Source of the DNA: Promethearchaeota archaeon
GTDB taxonomy: Archaea > Asgardarchaeota > Lokiarchaeia > Sigyniarchaeales > SOKP01
Reading direction: 5' to 3'
NCBI GenBank assembly: GCA_016840085.1
Contig: JAEOTA010000055.1
Coordinates: forward strand, 1 to 64,000
DNA length: 64,000 bases
A model generated the notes under the pieces. That model ran no database searches and was not told the DNA's origin. It saw nothing but the letters and a program-made list of their open reading frames with translations. Below are positions 53,157 through 61,850 of this stretch, in pieces (the stretch's first letter is position 1; each line of letters begins with the position of its first letter). Made by a program: the position numbers and the translations under genes.

Positions 53157-53792
53157 TTATTGTCCTTCTAATACCCATTTTACAGAATTTCTTATGATTT
53201 CCCGAAAGATTTCATTTTTTAAAGATTTGGCTTGGTGACCTAAAGCACAGAATGCAACTTTCCCTTTACCATAGGTTTTTACCCAAATAATTGGTTCAGG
53301 ATCAGGATCTTCTTCATCATGATAATAAGCTTCTGCTAAAACTTTCATATCTCCTTTCATAGAGAAATCATGTCTATAAGGTTCATCAAAAAAAGTAAAG
53401 TCATCCAAATTTGCTGTGATAGGGTGTTCTTTATCTAAGATTTTTATGTCTATATTACACTTCGTTTTATGCCCTATAAAACGCCCTCCAATCATTTCAT
53501 AATATTTGGGATGCTCTTTAAAAGAAGCTGAAGCACCATGTAATCCTATAAATCCTTTTCCGCTGGCAATAAAATCTAACACATTTTTTTCTTGTGCTTC
53601 AGTAAATTCACCGAATTGCGTAAAAAAGATAGTTGTATCATATTCAAAAAATTCTCTATTATTATTAAAGATCTCGACATCTTTATAATTATCAACGAAA
53701 TAATCATTCAAAATGTCTTGAAAATAGGAATATGTCTTACTACTAAAAAAATATCTACCTCTTTGACACAGTAAAATCTTCTTTTTCCCCAT
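53157..53792 (-). CDS. ThuA-like domain protein
   Basis: Protein of 211 residues with a class-I glutamine-amidotransferase-like fold. GLHGASASFKEHPKYYEMIGG near 100-120 is the ThuA signature, and GKVAFCALGHQ lies near the end. ThuA proteins were named for trehalose utilisation and commonly neighbour Gfo/Idh/MocA genes. The pair probably processes a keto-sugar. The catalytic mechanism of the family is unclear. Confidence 0.85.
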   Translation of the reverse strand: MGKKKILLCQRGRYFFSSKTYSYFQDILNDYFVDNYKDVEIFNNNREFFEYDTTIFFTQFGEFTEAQEKNVLDFIASGKGFIGLHGASASFKEHPKYYEMIGGRFIGHKTKCNIDIKILDKEHPITANLDDFTFFDEPYRHDFSMKGDMKVLAEAYYHDEEDPDPEPIIWVKTYGKGKVAFCALGHQAKSLKNEIFREIIRNSVKWVLEGQ

Positions 53793-53850
53793 AAATCATC
53801 ATAAGAAAAAATGAAAAGTTCTTTATTAAGGGTTCTCTAAATATAAACTA

Positions 53851-55221
53851 ATGAATTCAAATCCTAAGCATACACAATTTGAATCTTTCAAGTATAAAAC
53901 TCTTAGAGATTTAGAGATAAAAGTTCATGAATTAGGATTAGAAATTCCAATCAGTAATGATTTTGAAGTTTTAAAGCAAAATATAAATGCTGATAATTGG
54001 ATAATTCCAAACAGGTTATCAATACAACCGATGGAAGGTTTTGATTCAAATCTAAATGGTTCACCGGGTGTCTTAACTTATCGACGGTATGAAAGATATG
54101 CAAAAGGCGGTGCTGGTTTAATTTGGTTTGAGGCAACTGCAATTAATAAAGATTGCCAATCAAATCCTCATCAATTAATGCTCTCAATGGAAAATTCCAA
54201 AGAATTTGAAGATTTAGTTTCAAATACACGGGAAATTTGCAATAGGACTTTAAATGAATTAGGATTCAAACAGAAGTGTGTTTTAATATTACAATTAAAT
54301 CATTCGGGAAGATATAGCGTAAGAGAGGGTAAAAAATTTCCAATTCGCGCCTACCATAATTCTGAATTAGATAATTCAAGAGGCCTTTCAGTAAAAGATG
54401 GTATTATAATAACTGACAATGATTTGGAAAGTTTAGAAGATATTTGGGTTCAAAAGGCTCTTTTAGCAAAAGAAGTAGGTTTTGATGGAGTAGATATTAA
54501 GTCCTGTCATGGTTATTTAATCCATGAATTATTAAGTTCAAGAGTGCGTGTGAATTCTATTTATGGCGGTGAATCTTTAGATAATAGAGCGAAGTTTTTC
54601 CTAAACATTATTTACAAATTGAAAAAAGAGCTTGCAAATAACACAGATTTTTTAATAACTACAAGAATGAGCTTATATGATGGAATACCTTATCCTAATG
54701 GATTTGGAGTAAAAAATATTGTAAATGAAGTCTTTCCAGCATCAATCGATCTTTCCGAACCATTGGAATTAATCAAGAGACTTTATAACCTTGGTATGAG
54801 ATTGATTAACATTACCGTCGGTAATCCACATTATAAACCTCACATTACAAGACCATTTGATATACCTACAAAAGGAGGAAATCTACCAAATGAACATCCC
54901 CTATATGGAGTAAATAGGCTTATTAGGTTAACATCTTTGATTAAGCAGCAAATACCTGAAGATATAAAAATAATTGGCTCAGGCTATTCTTATTTACGTC
55001 AATTTGCCGGTAATATAATTGCGGGGTTAATTCATGAAAATAAAGTCGATATTTGTGGATTTGGTAGAATGGCCTTAGCAAATCCTAACTTTCCAAAACA
55101 AATTTTTCAAGAAGGATTTATTGATAAGAAACAAGTTTGTATAACCTGTTCAAAATGTTCTGAACTTATGAAAATAGGGAATAATGTAGGCTGTGTTTCA
55201 AGAGATCCTCAATACCAATAG
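53851..55221 (+). CDS. Second NADH:flavin oxidoreductase (old yellow enzyme family)
   Basis: Flavoenzyme of 456 residues, longer than the one at 33.4 kb. LQLNHSGRYS and CHGYLIHELLSSRVR near residues 150 and 220 are the active-site motifs. The C-terminus has CITCSKCSELM and a later Cys, as in the cluster-containing dienoyl-CoA reductase group, but without the additional flavodoxin-like domain. A TATA-like TCTAAATATAAAC directly precedes the ATG, so the mRNA may be nearly leaderless. The substrate is unknown. Confidence 0.85.
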   Translation: MNSNPKHTQFESFKYKTLRDLEIKVHELGLEIPISNDFEVLKQNINADNWIIPNRLSIQPMEGFDSNLNGSPGVLTYRRYERYAKGGAGLIWFEATAINKDCQSNPHQLMLSMENSKEFEDLVSNTREICNRTLNELGFKQKCVLILQLNHSGRYSVREGKKFPIRAYHNSELDNSRGLSVKDGIIITDNDLESLEDIWVQKALLAKEVGFDGVDIKSCHGYLIHELLSSRVRVNSIYGGESLDNRAKFFLNIIYKLKKELANNTDFLITTRMSLYDGIPYPNGFGVKNIVNEVFPASIDLSEPLELIKRLYNLGMRLINITVGNPHYKPHITRPFDIPTKGGNLPNEHPLYGVNRLIRLTSLIKQQIPEDIKIIGSGYSYLRQFAGNIIAGLIHENKVDICGFGRMALANPNFPKQIFQEGFIDKKQVCITCSKCSELMKIGNNVGCVSRDPQYQ

Positions 55222-55297
55222 CTTTTTTATCTAATTTTTATTATTATTAGAAGCTTTTCTAATGGTTCGAACTTTTTGAAAAGTTATGCATCAAGAA

Positions 55298-55306
55298 CTA
55301 TATATG
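55298..55306 (+). promoter_or_regulatory. TATA box of the 23-residue peptide gene
   Basis: CTATATATG lies about 53-61 bases before the ATG at 55359, consistent with transcription from about 55330. Confidence 0.45.
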
Positions 55307-55358
55307 TAATTGAATCTAGATTATAATTAATAAACAACCAAAAAAAAAGGTCAAAAAA

Positions 55359-55430
55359 ATGAGAAAAAATACAAAAAAAGCATTAGTTAATGCTGGTATG
55401 AATCAAGTTTTTCGAGCTTTAACCAGATAA
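55359..55430 (+). CDS. 23-residue basic peptide gene
   Basis: ATG at 55359 and TAA at 55428 encode a lysine/arginine-rich 23-residue peptide (beginning MRKNTKKALVNAG and ending RALTR). It has the parts of a real transcription unit: a TATA box about 55 bases upstream, AAGGTC seven bases before the ATG, and a long T-run straight after the stop. The peptide would form an amphipathic, positively charged helix. It shares no frame with neighbouring genes. The function is unknown: membrane-active peptide, regulator or nucleic-acid binder are all possible. Confidence 0.5.
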   Translation: MRKNTKKALVNAGMNQVFRALTR

Positions 55431-55431
55431 A

Positions 55432-55462
55432 TTTTTTTCTTTATTCTTTTTTTATTCTATTT
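55432..55462 (+). terminator. T-rich terminator after the peptide gene
   Basis: ATTTTTTTCTTTATTCTTTT and further T-runs follow the stop codon immediately, the common archaeal signal for ending transcription. Confidence 0.5.
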
Positions 55463-55564
55463 TTAATTGTAATTTCATATTCTTTAAGTCTTAATATATT
55501 ACTTTCTTGTCAAAATCCCTGAGAGGACCTGTTTTTAAATATTAGGAAATATTCATTAGGGATA

Positions 55565-57901
55565 ATGGAGATATTTAGCACCAATAAAAAATCAGTAATA
55601 GTTTTGATTTGTTCAACTGTTATCATACTAATTGTCATTTCTTGTTGGAAAATTATTATTTCAAGCAGTATCGGTGGGTTTCTTATAATTTTCCTTTTTG
55701 GAATTTATACTTTATCATCTATTAATTTATTCAATAACATTCTAATCTTATTGTTTGCAATCTATTTACTATTCAAAATATATAATCTAAATTCAAATCA
55801 TAATTCTAAAAAGAAAAAATTCCCAAAGTTATTTTTCGTATTTCTAATCTTAATTCTACCACAATTTTTTATCCCTAAACAGGATTACTCAGAGCCTAAG
55901 ATTAGTCAAGGGCAGTGGGAATTTTCAATGAGAACTAATTTCAATCGCACTATTGATTTATTTGAGACATTTAATGCTACAAGTGGATTTAGGCAACGAC
56001 AAGAAATATATTTGAATGATAGTAAAAATAGTGATGACATATATGCACAGGCTGCTCGTGTGTATTTAGGTTTAAATGTTAGCGAGGAGAGTTTTGAAAA
56101 TTCTCTTTATAAGATAAATAATTTTAAGGATTGTTTAGATTTTAGATTGAATTCTCTCTTACGTTTGATATATTTTGATATAAATAAGGACATTTTAGGG
56201 TCAACAATAAGAAACAGGATTATTGATGCCCTTGGTAAAACTAAATATTGGTATACAGAACCGACAAGAGACGATATGATATTTTATACAGAAAATCATC
56301 AGATTCTCTTTCATACAGCAGAATTACTCATTGGACAACTTTTTCCGAATGATACTTTTGTTAATTCAGGGATGACAGGTATTGAACACGTAAATCATGC
56401 AATACCTTTAATTAAAAGATGGCTTGATTGGCGTGCACAATTCGGTTTTGCAGAATGGCATTCAAACACATATTATACAGAAGATATTGCTGCATTAGTT
56501 AATCTAGTCGACTTTTCTGAAGATCCAGTGGTTGTGTATAAAGCTGCTATGGTAATGGATATCATTGCTTTTGATTTTGCCAATAATTATTATAAAGGTA
56601 GATATGCTACTACTCATGGTCGCGCCTATGATAGATCAAAATTAGGAACTAGTGCTGTATCACCCGCTTCAAGAGATAGCACTTCTGAATCAGCATGGAT
56701 TATGCTTGGAATCGGAGAACACAATCCTAATGATAACCATAATCTTGCCGCAGTTGCTTTAGGTACAAGTGATCATTATGCTCCTCCACCTATTTTAGAG
56801 GATATAGCAAATAATGCAACTTTATATAATGAACATAAGGAACGAAACAGTATTAATATGGATGAAGGTTCTTTATATGATATAGAGTACAATGAAGAAG
56901 ATTTAATGTTCTGGTTGGGTATGTCTGCAGTTCTACCACCACAAACAATAGAAGATGTATTTAATCTAGTAGAGAAATATAATATAAAATCAGATAATAT
57001 GTATGGTCCAAAATTAATTTCTGATTTTTTTAAAACATCTGCCTTTTTACACGGTATTCCACTAAATAAATATTCTGAGAAATTAAAACTCATTACCCAA
57101 GGTATTTGTTTGGAGACCTCAAATACTTATACATATAGAACTCCTTATTATCAGCTTTCTGGCTCTCAGGACCACCAAAAGGGGATGAATAGCTATCAGG
57201 AACATATCTGGCAAGCTTCCTTAGATGATAGTGCATTTGTATATACCAATTCTCCAGGAGGTCTCACTAAGGATTTTGAACAAGAATATGTAGGGGGATG
57301 GAATCCTCGTGCGACATTATATAAAAATATGGGAATTATCCAATATGACCGTGAAACGCTTCCATTAGAGGGAGAACTGCTTCTCTATTTTTTAAACCTC
57401 TTTACTGGTAAAAAGTTTTACCAGCACGCATATTTTCCTCGCTGGGCTTTTGATGAGTGGGAACAACATGGTAAATGGACATTTGGTGCCAGAGAGGATG
57501 GGTACATTGCTTTATATTCCTATAAAAATACTAAATGGGTTTCAAATTATGAACTTCGAGTAAATGATTATAAAAATGTATGGATAATAGAGTTAGGCAG
57601 TATTGATGAATATAGTTCCTTTAATCAATTTATATCAGAGATTTCACAATCTCAAGTAAAAATAATTCCTCAAGCGCTAGGTTATTATGTGCAATATAAT
57701 TCACCTTCTCAAGGTTTGGTAAGTGTAACTTGGAATAATCCTATGTATGTTAATGATAATGAAATTGAATTGGGACCTTATCCTCGTTTTAACAATGAAT
57801 ACTGTTATCAAGATTTTGGAACTAAAACAACAATTATCGAATTCGAAAATCAAAGGTTAGAGCTAAATTTTAGCAATTATTCAAGAATATACAATGATTA
57901 A
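55565..57901 (+). CDS. Membrane-anchored protein with large extracellular helical domain
   Basis: Protein of 778 residues. Three hydrophobic helices (about 10-75 and 93-112) come first. The remaining 660 residues are soluble and presumably outside, rich in aromatic and acidic residues. Segments such as AQFGFAEWHSNTYYTEDIAALV and FDFANNYYKGRYATTHGRAYD are typical of alpha/alpha-barrel polysaccharide lyases and glycosidases, and the final 150 residues are strand-rich. No known catalytic set is identified with certainty. It is followed 18 bases later by a UbiA-like membrane protein, so they may act together on a surface lipid-linked glycan. Function assignment is weak; the topology is firm. Confidence 0.6.
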   Translation: MEIFSTNKKSVIVLICSTVIILIVISCWKIIISSSIGGFLIIFLFGIYTLSSINLFNNILILLFAIYLLFKIYNLNSNHNSKKKKFPKLFFVFLILILPQFFIPKQDYSEPKISQGQWEFSMRTNFNRTIDLFETFNATSGFRQRQEIYLNDSKNSDDIYAQAARVYLGLNVSEESFENSLYKINNFKDCLDFRLNSLLRLIYFDINKDILGSTIRNRIIDALGKTKYWYTEPTRDDMIFYTENHQILFHTAELLIGQLFPNDTFVNSGMTGIEHVNHAIPLIKRWLDWRAQFGFAEWHSNTYYTEDIAALVNLVDFSEDPVVVYKAAMVMDIIAFDFANNYYKGRYATTHGRAYDRSKLGTSAVSPASRDSTSESAWIMLGIGEHNPNDNHNLAAVALGTSDHYAPPPILEDIANNATLYNEHKERNSINMDEGSLYDIEYNEEDLMFWLGMSAVLPPQTIEDVFNLVEKYNIKSDNMYGPKLISDFFKTSAFLHGIPLNKYSEKLKLITQGICLETSNTYTYRTPYYQLSGSQDHQKGMNSYQEHIWQASLDDSAFVYTNSPGGLTKDFEQEYVGGWNPRATLYKNMGIIQYDRETLPLEGELLLYFLNLFTGKKFYQHAYFPRWAFDEWEQHGKWTFGAREDGYIALYSYKNTKWVSNYELRVNDYKNVWIIELGSIDEYSSFNQFISEISQSQVKIIPQALGYYVQYNSPSQGLVSVTWNNPMYVNDNEIELGPYPRFNNEYCYQDFGTKTTIIEFENQRLELNFSNYSRIYND

Positions 57902-57905
57902 AATG

Positions 57906-57914
57906 AAAGGTGGT
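57906..57914 (+). promoter_or_regulatory. Ribosome-binding site that supports a TTG start
   Basis: AAAGGTGGT lies five bases before the TTG at 57920. No ATG occurs nearby in frame, so this strong site decides the start. Confidence 0.6.
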
Positions 57915-57919
57915 AAATT

Positions 57920-58783
57920 TTGAAACTCAGAGATTATTTAAAATCGTTTAAACCGGCAATAAAGGGCAGTATAATGGTTTTTATTGGCATATTCCTTTCT
58001 CGTAAAGGCATGAGTATTGAAATTTTTACTACAAATGTTATGTTTGGTCCTCTTGCATATTTATTCTTAGCTTTATCAGGAATCATAGCAATAAAAATAC
58101 TCCAGATCGCAGAGAATCCCTCTTACGATGGTCGAGTTTCTATTCACCAAGCAAAATTCCTGCTTGGAATAATTTATCTTATTGGATTTATCTTAACAAT
58201 TACTAATGTGATTATAAACTCTACCATCTATTATCTTAATATTCTTGTAATAGCTTTTGTTGTTCCACTTGGTATTCTCTGGGTTGCTTTAGGTTACTAT
58301 GCTTTTAAGATTAAGAAAAATAGTGAGTTGATTAAAATGATGGTTACAAGTCTTATATTTTCGCTAGGGATACTTTATGGCGCACTACTACATTCCATAT
58401 TAATTCCATTATTTGTGTATTTCTTCTTTCTAACCGTTTCTTTTTTGCAACTATCACGAGAATTAGTAAAAGATCTACCAAACAGAGATCAACCTGAAGG
58501 AGTGGTAATAATCAAAAGAGGAGATGATATGTATAATAGTCTTAAATCCTCTTTAATTCTCCAATTTTTAGCTATTACTTTTTTTATACTACCAGTTTTC
58601 ACAAATATTGCATATCCGCTCTTATATCTCTTCCTTATGGTTGTTGGCGTAATTATTACTGGATTAGCATCTATTTTAACATTGAAAAGTTTATTTGAAA
58701 GAAAATTGTTCAATAACATTGGACTAATATTAAAAATTGGAATACTTATAGAACTAATCACTTTTATACTAATAGGTAGCTAG
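57920..58783 (+). CDS. UbiA-like prenyltransferase-family membrane protein, divergent
   Basis: Integral membrane protein of 287 residues with about eight to nine spans. A segment near 185-205 reads RELVKDLPNRDQPEGVV, resembling the second Asp-rich motif of UbiA enzymes (KDxxDxxGD...G). AENPSYDGR near residue 63 lies where the first motif (NDxxDxxxD) belongs but is incomplete. UbiA enzymes attach prenyl chains to aromatic or polar acceptors in membranes, as in archaeal lipid synthesis. This one may be a divergent or inactive member. The TTG start is supported by AAAGGTGGT. It is coupled to the upstream ectodomain protein. Confidence 0.5.
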   Translation: MKLRDYLKSFKPAIKGSIMVFIGIFLSRKGMSIEIFTTNVMFGPLAYLFLALSGIIAIKILQIAENPSYDGRVSIHQAKFLLGIIYLIGFILTITNVIINSTIYYLNILVIAFVVPLGILWVALGYYAFKIKKNSELIKMMVTSLIFSLGILYGALLHSILIPLFVYFFFLTVSFLQLSRELVKDLPNRDQPEGVVIIKRGDDMYNSLKSSLILQFLAITFFILPVFTNIAYPLLYLFLMVVGVIITGLASILTLKSLFERKLFNNIGLILKIGILIELITFILIGS

Positions 58784-58920
58784 ACGTCCAATAATTTAAA
58801 AACTTTTGAATATTCAAAAAATAAAAAATTAAGAGAAGTATAGTAATTACTAATTTCATTTATTCCGTCTTAAACAGTAAAATTATTAATAGTATAGAAG
58901 GTTTATTAACTATTAAAAAA

Positions 58921-60033
58921 ATGAAAGGATTATCAATAATGATACCTAAACGAACTAAAAGGATTACTTCAGAATGGCTTAATTCAGTTCTTCATAACTC
59001 GGGATATTTTAAAGATGTCAATATCAAATCAATTTCGAGGGAACCATGGGGTGCAGGCGAAGGATTTGTGAGTGATATGGCAAGATTAACAATAACATAT
59101 GACAAGGAATCTCCTGAACTCCCGAAAACTATGATTGTAAAAATGCCAACAACTTTTAGAACCGCTTTAGCAATCGCACTTCAATATAATCTTTATGAAA
59201 AGGAGATAAGATTTTATATCGATGTAGCACCAAAAAGCCCTATACGAGTTCCTGAACTTATATATTCCGATATTGATTCAGAAAATAAAAAATACATTCT
59301 CATCCTTGAAGATTGTTCGTGTTATACGCAGATAGACCAGATTGAAGGTTTGAATCAAGAGCAAACGAAACTTACGATAGATGCTATAGCAGAATTTCAT
59401 GCACGATGGTGGGATGCTCCAGATCTTTATTCTTTTGAGTGGATTTCTAAACCAAGGGATAAATATGCAATGGCTTTAATTGATACCTATCGTACTGACT
59501 GGGATCTCTCAATAAAATCTGAAGAATTCAAAGAAATCCTCCCCGAAGGTGGTCAAAAAGTCGGAGAAAAGATATCGGAACAGTTCCAATGGTTAGTTGA
59601 GGATATTCCAGATGATAATTTGACTATTGCTCACTTTGACTTTCGAGTAGACAATTTATTTTTCGATTTTGAGAATAAAGAAAATCCTATAATAGTATTT
59701 GATTGGGGATCAGCAATTATTAACGGAGGTATTCTGGATATTGCATATTTGTTAGGAGAAAGTTTAAAAATTGATTTGAGACGGAAGATTGAAAAGGAAA
59801 TGGTTAAACATTATATAAAAAGACTTGAAGAAAAAGGCATAACAGGTTTTGATTTTGATTATGCTTGGGATTTTTACTTAAGATCTTTAATGTGTTATGC
59901 GTATATACCTGTTTTAGGATATACACAGTTGGATAGAAGTGATCCAAGGGCAATGGAATTATTTAAGACAATAACAATAAGGCAGTTTACAGCCATAATC
60001 GATAATGATGCGACAAGTGTGTGTCCATCTTAA
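58921..60033 (+). CDS. CHK/aminoglycoside-phosphotransferase-like kinase
   Basis: Protein of 370 residues of the ecdysteroid-kinase-like/CHK group. IAHFDFRVDNLFFD near 237-250 is the catalytic HxDxxxxN loop, and IVFDWGSAI is the metal-binding D. ILEDCS sits in the hinge and MIVKM near residue 67 gives the ATP lysine. In microbes the family phosphorylates small hydroxyl compounds, often in steroid or fatty-acid catabolic clusters. The first ATG is used; an alternative lies six codons downstream. An alpha/beta hydrolase gene follows 140 bases later. Confidence 0.8.
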   Translation: MKGLSIMIPKRTKRITSEWLNSVLHNSGYFKDVNIKSISREPWGAGEGFVSDMARLTITYDKESPELPKTMIVKMPTTFRTALAIALQYNLYEKEIRFYIDVAPKSPIRVPELIYSDIDSENKKYILILEDCSCYTQIDQIEGLNQEQTKLTIDAIAEFHARWWDAPDLYSFEWISKPRDKYAMALIDTYRTDWDLSIKSEEFKEILPEGGQKVGEKISEQFQWLVEDIPDDNLTIAHFDFRVDNLFFDFENKENPIIVFDWGSAIINGGILDIAYLLGESLKIDLRRKIEKEMVKHYIKRLEEKGITGFDFDYAWDFYLRSLMCYAYIPVLGYTQLDRSDPRAMELFKTITIRQFTAIIDNDATSVCPS

Positions 60034-60175
60034 CACTACAATCTACATTTTTTCTTAAAATCCTAATATTTATGTTAATCTTCTATTTATTTATCCTAAA
60101 ATGAAAAAATTTAATTTAACATAGAAGATTTATTCAAAATTAATTTAGATTTAACTTTTTTAAAAGGTTATAATA

Positions 60176-61060
60176 ATGCCGAAAGCATATGTAAATAATA
60201 TAGAGATTGAATATGATACTTTTGGAGACCCTTCGTCAAAGCCGTTATTACTAGTAATGGGACTTGGTGGTCAGATGATTGCTTGGACAGAAGAATTGTG
60301 TGAAGTGTTGGTAAACCAAGGATTCTATGTTATTAGATTCGATAACCGAGATGTTGGATTATCAACAAAATTTGAAGAGGCTGGTATGCCAAATTTGCTG
60401 GAAATATATACTGCCATCGCAAGGGGAGAAAAAGTTGAAGTGTCATATACATTAGAGGATATGGCAGATGATGCAATTGGTGTTTTGGATGAGTTAAATA
60501 TAGGTAAAGCACACATCTGTGGTGCTTCCATGGGAGGAATGATAGCACAAATTATAGCATATAGACATCCTTCTAGAGTTCTAAGCCTTACTTCAATAAT
60601 GAGTACTACAGGAAATCCTGATTTACCACAACCCACAGATGAATTAATCCAGGAATTATTTGCGCCGCTCCCTATGGAGCGTGAGGCTAGTATTGAAGAA
60701 GGTGTAAGACGTGGCCGCCTTATATATGGAAATTTTCCTTATAATGAAGAACAAGCTCGTGAATTGAGGATAAAAGCATATGATCGTTGTTTTTACCCTC
60801 AAGGTACTATGCGCCAAGCAGCGGCAATTGCAGTAAATGGGAATAGAAAATCCAAATTAGCATCAATAAACGTTCCTACACTTGTAATTCATGGAAGAGA
60901 GGATCCGCTTGTTCCTGTTGAAGGTGGAAAAGATACCGCAGAAGCAATACCTGGTGCAGAATTGTTAATTATAGAGGGAATGGGGCATAGTTTTCCTCCA
61001 GAAGTAGCACCTCAAATTGTAGAAGCAATAGTTGCTAATACAGCCAAAGCTGACAACTAA
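60176..61060 (+). CDS. Alpha/beta-hydrolase (aclacinomycin-methylesterase-like)
   Basis: Protein of 294 residues. The nucleophile loop is GASMGG near 121, the oxyanion turn is MGLGGQMIAW near 30, the Asp is in HGREDPLVPVEGG and the His is in GMGHSFPP. The architecture and FDNRDVGLSTKF are typical of RdmC/aclacinomycin methylesterase relatives and haloperoxidase-like hydrolases. It would cleave small esters in the cytoplasm. AAAAGGTT just before the ATG is the ribosome-binding site. It is convergent with the histidine phosphatase gene. Confidence 0.85.
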   Translation: MPKAYVNNIEIEYDTFGDPSSKPLLLVMGLGGQMIAWTEELCEVLVNQGFYVIRFDNRDVGLSTKFEEAGMPNLLEIYTAIARGEKVEVSYTLEDMADDAIGVLDELNIGKAHICGASMGGMIAQIIAYRHPSRVLSLTSIMSTTGNPDLPQPTDELIQELFAPLPMEREASIEEGVRRGRLIYGNFPYNEEQARELRIKAYDRCFYPQGTMRQAAAIAVNGNRKSKLASINVPTLVIHGREDPLVPVEGGKDTAEAIPGAELLIIEGMGHSFPPEVAPQIVEAIVANTAKADN

Positions 61061-61071
61061 TAATCTCAAAT

Positions 61072-61800
61072 TTAAATTTTTTTTTTATTTTTCCACCAGT
61101 GTGGAAGTTCTATTGGTTTTAATTCACCATAATCTAATAACAGAATATGATCTTCTTCAAATGTAAAGGCAAACCCTCCAAGAAATTTGACCCACCTCTC
61201 GTCTGGAGGAAGTCCAAACCATCCAAATCTAAAACTCATCAAGTGCCAATCATGAGTAATATAAATATCTAAACCCTTTTCAGGGGCATCTTTAAGTTGA
61301 TTCCATATAAGATGAGCTGAATTTTGAGCATATTGTATAAACGGTGTCCATTCCTCGGGAAGATAAAAACCAGCAGCCCAACGGAATAAAAGTTCTTTAA
61401 AATGATAGTTTTTAAATTGCTCTAAAAAAGATCGATTATCAATTCCAATATCATATAGAGGAGCAAATTCTCCTTTTAATTCGCTTTTCCCCCCTTTGTT
61501 TAAAAACCCTTTATGAATATTTTCTGCTGTTTCTTCACATCGCCATATTATACTATGAAAAATCCTAATTGGTCTGTGTTTAGGTAGATTTTCACCAAAT
61601 TTTTCTGCAGCAGCATGACCTTCTGGAGTTAGTCTTAATTTATGGACTTTATCTAGGAATTCTGGTTCTGGTTCATTTCTATGAGAATGCCTCAAGATCA
61701 AAATTAATTTTGAATCTTCAGAAAATTTACTAAGTCCATTGATGATACTACGCGCATGATTAGTCCAGTCGCTAGTGTTCCAAATCTTTTCAATATTCAT
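61072..61800 (-). CDS. Histidine phosphatase superfamily protein
   Basis: Protein of 242 residues. RHSHR near residue 37 is the RHG-like phosphohistidine motif, with the second base changed to Ser, and TPEGHAAAEKFG and THDWH near 180 provide other conserved residues. Typical members remove phosphate from sugars or proteins. The substrate is unknown. It follows a carboxylesterase gene on the minus strand with 50 bases between. Confidence 0.8.
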   Translation of the reverse strand: MNIEKIWNTSDWTNHARSIINGLSKFSEDSKLILILRHSHRNEPEPEFLDKVHKLRLTPEGHAAAEKFGENLPKHRPIRIFHSIIWRCEETAENIHKGFLNKGGKSELKGEFAPLYDIGIDNRSFLEQFKNYHFKELLFRWAAGFYLPEEWTPFIQYAQNSAHLIWNQLKDAPEKGLDIYITHDWHLMSFRFGWFGLPPDERWVKFLGGFAFTFEEDHILLLDYGELKPIELPHWWKNKKKI

Positions 61801-61850
61801 ATGATATCAATAATAGAATTTTTTTAAGAATATAAATTAAGAATATAATT

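Larger units (their letters stand above)
55222..55564. other. Intergenic region with peptide gene
   Basis: The 340-base gap between the old yellow enzyme and the membrane ectodomain gene holds the TATA box, the peptide gene and its terminator described separately. A further TATA-like TTTTTAAATATTA near 55530-55545 serves the next gene. Nothing else is seen. Confidence 0.5.

Noticed and set aside
55263..55275. GGTTCGAAC resembling a tRNA T-loop
   Set aside because: No acceptor stem or cloverleaf could be built around it.
60325..60636. Antisense frames of 103 and 71 codons within the hydrolase gene at 60.2 kb
   Set aside because: These are shadows of a clear alpha/beta-hydrolase on the other strand.
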